A stretch of 64,000 bases of DNA. It comes from Oxytricha trifallax (lineage: Eukaryota; Ciliophora; Spirotrichea; Sporadotrichida; Oxytrichidae). The translations under genes were made by a program, and so were the position numbers. The notes beneath the pieces were generated by a model that was not told the origin of the DNA, did not search any database, and saw nothing but the letters and a program-made list of their open reading frames with translations. The DNA lies in the NCBI GenBank assembly GCA_000711775.1, contig ARYC01018587.1, forward strand, positions 31,915-95,914, in the 5' to 3' direction. This document shows positions 34,218-44,642 of the stretch, piece by piece (positions within the stretch are counted from its first letter, which is position 1; the number at the start of each line of letters is the position of its first letter).

Positions 34218-35739
34218 CTCCATTTTTTAAAAAATGGTTTTATGTATTATCAGTTACAAGGATTTTAAATTTATTGTTTAACTTTTAAAATAATTGCATT
34301 CATTAGGACTCAAGTTAACTGCAGCCATGTTCGATAAGATCAAGACATGGCTTCCATTTTTGATTTTATTTAAATTTACTATACTTATTTAATTTAATTC
34401 TCATTTTTTATGCAATAAACATTTACTTTTATTCATATATCTCTTAAAAAGGTCGCCAGAAAACCTTTCCAAAAAATTATCCCGCGACATTAAATTAATG
34501 ATCAAATTCCAAATAGAAATAAAAGATTTCAACATGAAAATAGAGCAAAGATCTAAGTATCCCTATTAAATAGAAAGGTTTCATTAATATAATTCAAAAA
34601 ATTCAAACAGGCACCCTATATATTCCAAAAGAAATATAGCGAAATTCGATTGGAAAATAAAAGATAAAGTTAGGTTAATGATAAATTTCAAAGAAAAAAA
34701 AAATTAAGAAAGTAAAATATTCTGAATTTTCAAAAATATTCAAGGTTTAAGAATGCATGACAATCTTTAGAAATATAGCTTAACTATAAGTACTGATATT
34801 AATTTATTTAATTTTTAATAATTTTAATTTTGAGTGTATTAATTACTTTATTATAATCATAGATTTAAGTTAAATATATATAAAGGTTTAACTTTAATTA
34901 ACCTAAAACCTAATGATTTCTTATTATTGTATTTTCTAATATTAGTTTTTTTTGGTAATCTTAAATCCTTTTACTTTTAGATAAAGTCCAAAAAGCCTTT
35001 TTTAGTGTGCCTTTTTGAATATCTTAATTGAAATTGATTGAACCTTTAAATTTAATAGGAATACTTAGAACAATGTTCTAAATCCTTTTCTATAATTCTG
35101 AATTACTTATGTAATATTTCATCTAAATTTAACTCCCTGAAATTTATTTAAGGTTGTCAAACCAGATCATTATTTTAAAGACTCAACTACTTCTTAACTA
35201 TACCATCTTGACATATTTCTAGGAATTCACAAATCTTGATTGAAATAAATTCATTTAAAGAAAGTTCAACTTGCTTCATCAGAAGCCATTAGGATGTATA
35301 AAAATATGCACAAGAATGACTTTATTTAACTTGAATTTTATAAATTATATGTTTTTCATTAAGATTAATAGATATGCTCTATAAGAAATTTATATTATCA
35401 AATAATTGTAGTATTTTATAATACTTATAACAATTTTCTTTTAAAGTATTAAGATTTAGAAATTCTAGACACAAACTGAATTATTTTATCAAGCAACTTA
35501 TTCATATTTTATATTGATTAAGGAATTCTTATATTCCTTAAAATAAATGAGTAAATAGAATCATAATGATAAGATAAATGATAAGACTAATCAATAATTA
35601 ATATATATAAATGACTCATTTAATCTTTTTAATCAAAGTTTGCAATTCATTGTAAAGTTGACTTTATATCTGCAACTGAACTAATTAATAATAATTAAGA
35701 TATAAAAAGAATAGCTATTTTTTAATCAGAAAATATAAA

Positions 35740-38150
35740 AAGGATTAAGAAAGCAATTAAAGTTTCACAAATTGATTTACATGCTATAACTATCTCCATT
35801 AAATTGCTTCAAATTAACGTTTAATAGATTTTTGAATTCCTACCCAAAAAAATTGTGCTTTATTAAAATTATAATTTTGAAGTTAGATTTAACTAGGATA
35901 ACCTTCTTAAGAAACAATCATTCTTTGCGTAATATTATTTACTAAAATGTAATTTTGGGGGGGAGGAAGTTTGCTGCCCAGTCTTATAATTAAAAGAAAT
36001 TTTTAGGTAAGTTTCCTGGCAAGTAAATTTAACATTTTTTCTTTAAATTTCTTTTTCAATATAAATTATTTCTAGATCTAAGTAACAACTTATAGTTATT
36101 TAATTTACTTGAAAATTAGATATATTTGTCTATATTTCATGAAATTTTAAAAATTGAAACACTTTAAATATCAATTTTTTCTTTAAATACATTTAGATTA
36201 ATGGTAAAATGAATTTTTTTTATTGATTACTATTAATATTTATTCAGAATAATTTGCTTAACATCTACATTTCCTTTTTTATGATGGTAGCTAATTTATG
36301 ATACACCTCGTAAACATTAATTAAGTTAAAAAAAATTAAAAAAGATTTTGGGTTAAAAATTCATTAAATTATAATATGAAAAATTTACTTACCAAGAAAC
36401 TTCCCACTTGTCAGGGAACTTCCTCCCCCCGTAATTTTTGAGAAATAAATGCCAAACTATTGTCATTTATGAAGCTTTAAATATATCTCAACACTAATCA
36501 AGTATTTAAGCATAATTCTCATTTTAGTTAAATTAATTAGCAGCTAAATTAAGAAAAAAACTATTCTTTAAAAAGCGACATTTTTTAGATAAAAATCAAT
36601 GAAATTATCACTGTAGCTTCAAAATTTTTAATCTTTATCCTTCAATAAATAATCAAAATTCACTCCCATAAGACCAGATTGTTAAAAACTTAGCTTTGAG
36701 CATTAAATTATGCCTTTAAGTTTAATATAAATCCAAAGACTGCATTAAATTTCTTTTACAAGTTAACTTAAAATAAATATAGATGAGATATGGTCATTAA
36801 ATGTCAAAAGTTGAAACTAATGCATAAGAAGGAGAATAGAAAGTATTTATGTGATTTTTATGAAATGAGTTATTCTTACTTATACAAAAGACAGCATAGT
36901 ACACTCACACAAAAAACAAAATAAAAGATTTTTTTATGTTTAATGAACCGAGAGAAAAGTAAAAAACACTAAAAACAAAGATCAGGAAATAAAAAATTTA
37001 ATAAAAGAACTAATTAAACAACTTAAAATAGTGAAGGAAGCATTCAAGGGGTGCTCAATCTCTTAAATTAATAATATTATGGTTAAAATAGAACCAATAT
37101 AGATCCGATTTTAAAAGTTATAGAGAGATAGAGATAGATTTTTGTCTTGATTGATAACTCACTCTTAAGTATGAAGTACTTTAATTTATTAAATATAACC
37201 CTTCAAAATTTATACATTTAATTAGATCCTTTCTGATTGCAAGAACTTAATTGAAATTGAAAATGATTATAAGGAGATTTAGATGGCAAATGTCAATTAG
37301 TGTAAACTTATTATTTAACAAAATACAATTTTAATTGCAATATACCAATTAAAGAATTTTTAAAAGACTTAAATATATTAATTATTAATTATTAAATATA
37401 ATTATTAATATGATTGTTATTTTTTATAATGTGTATTTAATTAAGTTACACTTTCACTCTCTTACATATGCAATTATTTCCGTTTAAAAATATAAGTACA
37501 CTTTGCCAAATTTTTATGTTTATTTTTTAATTCTCAGTCTAGTTCAACTATCTCTCTCATCGCTCTTCTCTTATAAAATTCAATTTTAATATGTTCTTAA
37601 TGATTTTAATTTTGATTTAATGCAAATATTTAAAATAATAAGAACAATTTTTCTTTCAAAATATAATTTAATAATGTATATATTTAATTCAAATAATCAA
37701 ATATATAAAGGACAAAAAATTGATTAAATTTGAATGATCTTTAAAGAATTTCATATAAAAACATATGGCAAAGATGAATTTGATAACTTGCTACAAAGTT
37801 AATCATATATTATAGGTGTTAAAGAGCTCACAATTTCAATTTTTTTACCGTTAAAGAAAAAGAATATCTTTGTAAACTTTCAACCCCCTAAAGTAAATAA
37901 CACGAATTTTCAAAAGATATCATAAATGCATAAAGTTTATGCCTAATGGAACATTTAAAGTATTCCTAGGATTACCAAAATATAGGAAGTTTAGATACGA
38001 AATGATTGTATTGGATATATGGAAATATTAATAAAGAGATCGTTATGCGAAGGAATTATTTCTTTATATGTAAGAATAAGAGATATTTAAAGCAAAAATT
38101 CGAGCTATATTTAAAAGGGAAGTTAATTGAAGTCATTATAAATAAATTAA
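35740..38150. mobile_element. Ancient TBE relic, part 2 (intergenic region and 57-kDa gene)
   Basis: 35740-35956 and 36431-36570 follow the TBE region between the 22-kDa and 57-kDa starts (TTTCACAAATTGATTTACAT; CTCCATTAAATTGCT; TTTACTAAAATGTA). About 37640-38110 aligns with the kinase part of the 57-kDa ORF (plus strand): AAAGAGCTCACAA, GTAAACTTTCAACCCCCTAAAGT and GGATATATGG match the TBE sequence around the catalytic loop and the DIWAL segment. Many indels. A 474-bp MITE splits it at 35957. Its left end overlaps in content with part 1, so this may be a second element. Confidence 0.6.
35957..36430. mobile_element. 474-bp MITE with G-rich ends and an 8-bp target duplication
   Basis: Ends GGGGGGGAGGAAGTT and AACTTCCTCCCCCC are inverted repeats, followed inside by further CTTGCCAGGAAACTT-like pairing. 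An exact GTAATTTT occurs on both sides (35949-35956 and 36431-36438). With the element removed, the flanks read through as TBE relic sequence (TTTACTAAAATGTAATTTT), so it inserted into the relic. An 8-bp duplication suggests an hAT-type mobiliser. The interior is AT-rich and non-coding. Confidence 0.75.
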
Positions 38151-38755
38151 TTTAAACCCCTTAGATTATAATCTTTTGAAATCAAGAACATTCGTGTCTC
38201 CTACTGTATTAAAAGCAATTTTTGTTAATTGGATATATGAAGATTTTTACAACAAGCATTCACCAGTATGACTTACTTAAGAATCTAAGAATATTAAAAT
38301 TATCAAATTCTTAAATTAGAAAGTTCTTCATTTGATTATTTGATCTAGTAATTAATTTATAAGATTTAAATAAACTAAATTAGATTAGTTAAACAAACTT
38401 TAGGTTGATTTTTTTATTTCTAAAAATAGCTCTTAAATTTTCAGAACTTTTAATTTAACAGTGAGTCATTTCATGAATAGTTTCCTGATACAATATCAAG
38501 CCCAAGTACAATAAGTAGAGTCTTTGAGTTATTAGAAATATAATACAAAAAAGTAAAGAAAACATATAGCCATCAACAGTAAGTAAAACTATATTTAAGA
38601 ATAATAAATTTAATAATTTTGAAGGACTTTAGATTATAGGATTTAAATAAAATATAAATTATATTTGGAGTAATATTTAAACCAATTTAGTAGCTGCAAC
38701 AAGCATGGATTCAATAATACTTAATATGTAATACTTGAATAAAACGTGATTAATT
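38151..38755. other. AT-rich spacer
   Basis: Between the kinase relic and the end of the MT-A70 gene; no supported gene. Confidence 0.35.
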
Positions 38756-40482
38756 TCAAATTTATTGCAGCAGTGGTTTTTAAGGTAAAAATTTTGAAAT
38801 AAAAATAATTTTTTAATCTAAAATTAAATCTAATATTCTTTATATGGTAAGTTCGTCCACAATTGAAACATAGTCAAACCCCTAATTCCAGTCCTTTTCA
38901 AATAAACTGCAATAGCTTTTACCAGGAATGATGACTTTCATAATAGTTTTAATTTCGATAGGTTTTTTGAATTTCCCTCTACCACAGCCTCAATAATATC
39001 TTATGCCCTGTAAGGCTGCATTTCTGGAGGTGGGTTCCCTTTCAATCCCACAAGACATATCTCTTTGTTGTGTCTCACATGATAGCCCATTCTATTGACA
39101 TATCCACCTTTTTTAGTTTTTTTTTCAAATAAACTATTTAATCAACAACGCTATAAAAATATATTTTAATAGAATTTAATTACCTGTAACCTTAGTTTAA
39201 TAAAAATGCAATTGCCTCTGTAAAAAAACTTGAAATCGTCCACATAAATCAATAACCTTGTTCCTCAAGATGTTCTATTTATAAATTATGTTGGTTTTGA
39301 ATTGACTGGATTTTGTAATTAAAAAAATTTCTTTCCTTATTTATTCTCAAAGTCAAGCGGCCAAGGATAATCTATTTCAATTACAGAAAATAGTTCTCCC
39401 CGAAGTTTAAGTTGCTTTTCTCCAACAACTTTAAGAGCATCTTTTTTGAAAATATTTGCTTAAATTTTAATTGGAGGAGTATCAAATTTTTAGTCTATGT
39501 ATTGATGCTCCAGTCTCTCCTTTTATATTAAAGAATTCATGAACTGCTTGTGAACTTATTCTCTGAATTTTTCTTGTTCAATTCTTTGATTTTCTATTGC
39601 TTTGATGTCAAGGTAAGATCGTAGATTAACTGCAATATCTTAAGCTTCAATTTTGTTTTCAGTTGAAAGTCTAAAGTCATTAAAGAAACTTTCAAAAGTT
39701 TCAATTAGAAATATAAAAGATTTTTGTTAAAATTCCTATATTAGAAATTCTTGAACGGCTGAATCATGAGAGTAAGTTTACTTAATTTCGTCAATTTTAT
39801 TTCTGATATAGTCTCCAGAAAACTCTATATTTTATACAACTTTATTAGTTAAATATTTGAGTTCTGATTTTTTCTTATATTTATCTTGGCCTTGAAGGAT
39901 GTGCTAAGTAAGAATATTTTTTTATCCTTTAAAATCATTCATAAATTTTGAGCTATTATTTAATTCTAAATTATTATTGTTTTTTTAAGTTTCCCGACCT
40001 CATCATCATTAGATAGTTTCTGTAATTTATATCTGAATCACTTAATTCTATAATTTATTTTACTGAATACTACTATTGCTTATTGATATCATCTTTAAAG
40101 TCATCGTCAACTCTAAATCCTCATCACACTCATTTTAATTGTTTTCTTTGATTTCTTATTGAATAACCTTTTTGCTTTTCATAGTTATTTTTGATTTTTT
40201 ATTAGGAGAAACTTTTTCCTACTCCTCACATTTGGTTTGAGTATTACTAATATCTCTATTAATTTATAACTTGAAGTTTTTGAAGATGTTTAACTTTTTG
40301 AGAGCAGCCTAGTGAGAGTATTTTACATGAGATAGAATTTTTCTGCTGCAATAATCATTTATAATACCCTTGTCATTTAGGCAGTAGAGGCATCTGTACA
40401 CTACTCTGTTACATGTTGAGTATTTTATTGTAGTTTGCATCTGTTGAGCTTGATCTGAGCAATCAATCTTATTATATTGCAT
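38756..40482 (-). CDS. MT-A70 family (METTL/MTA-like) methyltransferase gene, germline form or decayed
   Basis: ATG at 40482. The N-terminus is Cys-rich (CNRVVYRCLYC), then a long helical part (NKIEAQDIAVNLRSYLDIK). The catalytic region reads LFSVIEIDYPW (39361-39393) where MT-A70 enzymes have DPPW, then FMWTISSFFTEAIAFLLNQG, VDQIVYLKK, GYHVRHNKEICLVGLKGNPP and KDWNQGFDYVSIVDEL, all in the family's order. A 33-nt GT-AG intron fits at 39151-39183. Frame changes at 39295-39315 (TTTTG pointers, 16 nt) and 39109-39125 (T6, 11 nt) are repaired by pointer excision. A TGA before FMW, an indel near 40110 and one near 38965 remain. Ciliate MTA proteins of this family make DNA 6mA; whether this copy is active is doubtful because Pro is replaced by Tyr in the motif. 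Confidence 0.7.
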
Positions 40483-42011
40483 TAGTTAATTTATATATTG
40501 AGTTGTTTGTTGAATTGTTTTGTAAAATTATATCTTTTCTTTTTTTTGAAAAGTGTTTAATATTAAGGATAACTTTACGAGCTTGATTTTTAAATATTGT
40601 AAATATTATAAGTCAAATCATTCTATTGCTAATAATTTAACTTTTTTCACTCTATAACAAATTATTTTTAAATAAAATTGTTTTATTTCTATTATATTAT
40701 TCTTATAAAATGACACATAAAAAAGTCTATTTACTCAAATAAAGTAAATAGAAAAAACATTAGTCCTAATGCTATAAATTATTTTAAGGTTATATAAATT
40801 AATTGATCCCTAGTTTGAAAAATTATAATTACTCAATTAGTTAGTTTGAATTAGCACAATGCATATTAAAATGTATTGGAAAACTTAAGAATAAAGAATA
40901 TTACAATTATTAATGTTTAGTATTTGAAAGCAATTTCATAGGGAAATAAACAAAAGTAATTAAGTTGAAAAATAAAAAATTAAATTTTACTTTTATTTAT
41001 TTTCAACAAATTTTAATTTCAATATTGACTATATAAATTTCAAAAATGCAACAGGATTTAAAAAGATTATTAAGTTTAACTATAGTTAACTAAAGTCGTC
41101 TTTAAGAATGAAATAATAGTATAGTTTATATTAATATAATATGATTTAAAATTTACAAAAATAAATTTAAATTTTTCTATGCTTACTAAGACAGTATCCG
41201 CAGACCCTCTGCGGATTCTTGATTCCGCAGAGGGTCTGCGGAATAATGACAATTTTCTATATAAAACTTATCAAATACAATAATGAAACTTTGTTTAATT
41301 TTTTTTATAAATCTATAAAGTATTTTATTTATCTTAGCAATTTTTTTATTGATACTTACGAATATTTACGGCCCTTGAATATTTTTTTAATAATTTAATT
41401 TTCCCAATATATTGTTGAATATAACTTTTTTTTCTTAATTTTGTAATTCCAAAACATCTCAAACCCTTTATCTGTTGTTTTTATTTTTGATTGAAGATGA
41501 TTTTTGTTATAGTTTTGACTAGATAAAATACAAAGATTTTATAAATGTTTTAAAGCTTTGCCAAGTAATCTTATCTCATGATACTGGTAAAAATACTTTT
41601 AAAGCACATATAATTAATTACTAATTTGTTCATTAATTAAACTTTGTGCTCCGCTTTTCTTTTTGTCACAAACTCTATAATAAATCTTAGGTTTTAAGCT
41701 TTTACTTTAATTGAAAAGACACTTACAAGACAAAAGTCTAACCCTAGTAGACAAGTCATTAGACTGTCTTAACCTTTAAAATTGACGAAATAGTTTTTAA
41801 AAAATCTCTAGTCAAAGGGTTCATTAAATTATCCAATTACTTTATTTCCACTTTCTATCGAGTGATGTTAAATCATAATTAGCAACTTATCCTGGCTGAA
41901 TTATTCAATAGTTTACAAAATTAACTGCAATATGTTAACTTTAAGTGAATCTTTTTACAACTACCTTAAGACCACTATTTAATTACTCATAAATTTTTAA
42001 GTATAATGTCT
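40483..42011. other. AT-rich spacer with one GC-rich hairpin
   Basis: No supported gene apart from the hairpin at 41197-41242. The MT-A70 start lies at the left border and the minus-strand coding segment ending at 42012 at the right. Confidence 0.35.
41197..41242. repeat. Perfect nested GC-rich palindrome
   Basis: TCCGCAGACCCTCTGCGGA (41197-41215) and TCCGCAGAGGGTCTGCGGA (41224-41242) are exact reverse complements, 8-nt loop. Each arm is itself a small palindrome (TCCGCAGA/TCTGCGGA), so the sequence can fold as one 19-bp hairpin or two 8-bp hairpins. It is about 58% GC in a region of roughly 20% GC. Confidence 0.85.
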
Positions 42012-42265
42012 TCAAGGGCTTTAATTATACACTTATGAAAGAATGAGCTTGCCCAATCTACATTGAGCATAAATATAGCTTAACATATCTCGACTATCAT
42101 AAGTTCCCTAATATACAGTTTTTTCCCTTCAACGGCAAAAAGTAGTTTCTTTTGTTACTTTAGCTCCGCTCTCATTGGTAGTATGTTTTACTTTTTAATT
42201 TATGCAAACATCTTTTCTATTGGGGCCAATTAAAAATGATAGGGCCCATGAAACATGATAGGGAT
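42012..42265 (-). CDS. Unknown coding segment with a 27-nt nano-IES candidate
   Basis: The minus strand reads LIGPNRKDVCINQKVKHTTN, ESGAKVTKET, then VYQGTYDSRDMLSYIYAQC and RLGKLILSQVYN before TGA 42012-42014. One TGA near 42133 lies in a 27-nt insert between AGTTT repeats (42117-42121, 42144-42148); its removal keeps frame. The 5' end is undefined. It may be a downstream part of the acidic-tail gene at 42338. Family unknown. Confidence 0.5.
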
Positions 42266-42337
42266 TTGATAGTATTTAAGCTTCTCTATTAAATATTTAC
42301 TTCGATGGTATGAAGCATTCATGATTTATAATAAGAA

Positions 42338-42649
42338 AACTTTAATTAATTAATTATTTTAATCACACTAATACTAATACTTATTATGTAAATCAAAAAT
42401 GGAAATCTCTCTGATTATTCTTATTCTTCCTCTTCATAATCCTCTTCTTCATCTTCACTGTCAAATTTAACTTCTATGTCTGCTCTCTCTGTCACTATGC
42501 GAAGCACCAGTCCAGCTGCACCTGTGGTCTTACCAGGTAGGACCACTATAAAAAAAAATTAAGGATATGTTTTTTGTAACTTACATTTTTATTGAGTGCT
42601 CTGTCTCCACCTGCGTTTGATCTTTAAGTATTCGTATTACTATATTAAG
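42338..42649 (-). CDS. Acidic-tail protein fragment with a 39-nt intron, paralog copy 2
   Basis: Close copy of 11711-12011 in the same orientation. Upstream exon (IVIRILKDQTQVETEHS), GT-AG intron 42546-42584 (GTAAGT...TATAG), then GPTWQDHRCSWTGASHSD and an acidic tail (KFDSEDEEEDYEEEE). Relative to copy 1 it carries 13 extra bases between two TGTC repeats (42477-42480, 42490-42493); these shift the frame and their removal gives the copy 1 reading. Neither copy shows a clear start. Confidence 0.5.
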
Positions 42650-42971
42650 ATTTTAAATTAATTAAAATATTACTAATTATAAATTATAATTGTCTAGCAT
42701 AAAGATATGCGTTGCTCTCCATTTGGGATTCTACAAGTATAATTCAGCTGCGAGGCACAGGAGAAAGTACAGAACTGTTTTGCTTTGTGTTCTTTCTGAG
42801 TTCACAGTAAAATAAGCCTGATTATTGTTGCTAAGCGCCCCAATAAAATTGATGTCGTTTAATATTGAGGACCCAGTAGTATGGTTTAATTTTCCTTTTT
42901 TACACGACCATTTGGTTTAGTTTTAGCTAAACCGTAACAAACGTTCTTATATATTAATAATTGTTTTATCT

Positions 42972-43981
42972 TCATGAAGATTTTTTAGGAAAAAGTAAGC
43001 TGCCTTTTATCTTTGGAGTTTTATCATGTTAACCCGCAGGCTGAGATAGTATCACTTTTTATAGGTTAAGGTTCTTTTTCTGTTTCAGATACTTTCTTAT
43101 ACTCGATAGAGAAAAATTTACATTAAGTTAAGGTCTTTAATTTGTACATCTGAATTGCTCATCACTACAATCTATACTTTAATCTATCAAGCTTATAACT
43201 TCATGGTCAAACTTTTTGAACTATCTACATTTGGGATATCATGACTATTACCAATCAATTCTATCAATGATCAAGGTCTCTTTTACTTGTTTGTAACTCA
43301 TTTTATAACGACTCATTATTCTAGATATTGATGTTCCACAGGTATTAGCAAGGTAGTAAATTTTTTATTTGCAATTTTTTTAATTAGAGCCTTTAATTAG
43401 TACTTTATTCATATCACTACTAGACTTAGATTCTTCTAGCGAATCCGGATGAGATTAGCTAAGTCAGTTGATTTAACTTTATATGTAGTCTTTTACGTTT
43501 GTTTGTATGGCTTCGCTTTATTGGTTCGAGCATAAAAGTATCTATAGGTACTAGTCTTCTTATGTTGTGTCAATGTCTTTCCTTTACTTAAATAGTATCA
43601 ATGATCTTATCACGCTTTCCAAAATATCATTCTGAAATAAACCTTGATTTGAAATGGAGGACAACTAAATATTGTGGTCATTTTTTCTTGGGTCCTATAG
43701 TAAAGCTTAATGGACTTCCAAAATTCTTTAGTCTTTTATTTTTCTCTCTAATTAGTTTAAGGCTTATTCATTGAACTGAAATGCCTTAATTGGCTGAGGT
43801 CATTTCCTTCCTATTTATAGGAGCGTAGATGTGAGTACTATTATAACTCTTTGAAATGAATTGAATGCTCATCATCACTGCTATTATCTGAAGAAGTATT
43901 CACATCTTAATGTTAGCTCCCACGATTAGGATTCGAAAAATAGTCAGTAATTTTGTTTCTTAAAGCTTTTAACTTTTTCAT
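42972..43981 (-). CDS. Unknown gene, minus strand, with a 24-nt nano-IES candidate and further frame breaks
   Basis: From ATG 43981 (MKKLKALRNKITDYFSNPNR), an acidic Ser/Asp patch (NTSSDNSSDDEHS), then QREKQKTKEFWKSIKLYYR, a Lys-rich part (TNKAKPYKQTQKTTYKVKST), FKKFDHEVISLIDQSID and LSSIRKYLKQKKNLNLQ, ending at TGA 42972-42974. One TGA near 43236 lies between ACTAT repeats (43220-43224, 43244-43248); removing 24 nt keeps frame. Two or more frame changes (43600-43650, 43300-43420) are unresolved. Basic and possibly nucleic-acid binding; no family recognised. Confidence 0.55.
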
Positions 43982-44170
43982 TTTATCAAAGATAATTTTA
44001 CTAAGAGCGTAGTAGGAATTCTGTATGGAGAAATGAGTTTGTCAAAAATGATTCTTCTATTTAGTAAAGAGGCCCTGTTTATATTTTATATAAAATTATT
44101 TAATTAGAACTGTATATTAATTAATTAAAGCTTTATCTGTTTGAATACGAAAAATTAAATAGACCACAAT

Positions 44171-44642
44171 ATGAACTACGCCCAAGTTAACGTTTATCAG
44201 ATCCGCTAAAAGGTTGGGAGGAGGAAAGAATTGTATGATTTTCTTTCACAAGATTGCAATGCCTATATACCTAAAATCACATGCACCAACATTTACTTTT
44301 TAAAGGCTATTATTAACGGTGAAAATAATGTAAGTAATTTTCTTTAACCTGTTTTAGTTTTTAAAACGAAATGAAGTAATCATAACTGCGAAGCCTTAGA
44401 TTGAGGGATTAACAGCAGACGACTTCATAAAATTTGCTGAGAACCGGCAAGATATACTAAATTTCCTGCCTGATCAATGTGATTGGATCCACCTTGACAA
44501 AAGGTGGATCTGCGATGATTTAATGTCGCTTGACAGATAGAGTTTAAGCGAGATGATTCATACTGCTAAAGGCCAGAGACTTGATTGGATAAATTAAAGC
44601 CAAAATCTCATGGTCACAAAGTAATTTGCTTCACTACATTGA
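44171..44642 (+). CDS. Hypothetical protein with a 28-nt intron, 147 aa, intact
   Basis: ATG 44171 (MNYAQVNVYQIRQKVGRRKE), exon 1 of 53 codons, GT-AG intron 44330-44357 (GTAAGTAATT...TTTTAG, 28 nt), exon 2 of 95 codons including TGA 44640-44642 (FLKRNEVIITAKPQIEGLTA; CDWIHLDKRWICDDLMSLDR; WINQSQNLMV). The unspliced frame hits TGA, so the intron is required. Gln is coded by TAA, TAG and CAA/CAG. The gene overlaps the 3' end of the convergent gene at 44631-45958 by 12 bp. No family recognised. It looks intact. Confidence 0.75.

Larger units (their letters stand above)
32871..35739. other. AT-rich DNA between TBE relic parts
   Basis: About 2.9 kb with no supported gene. It contains two hairpins (33085-33133 and 34188-34217) and a second TTCCCAAAGTGAGAAA motif near 33507 resembling the first hairpin arm. 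It may be an insertion into the relic or the space between two relics. Confidence 0.4.
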
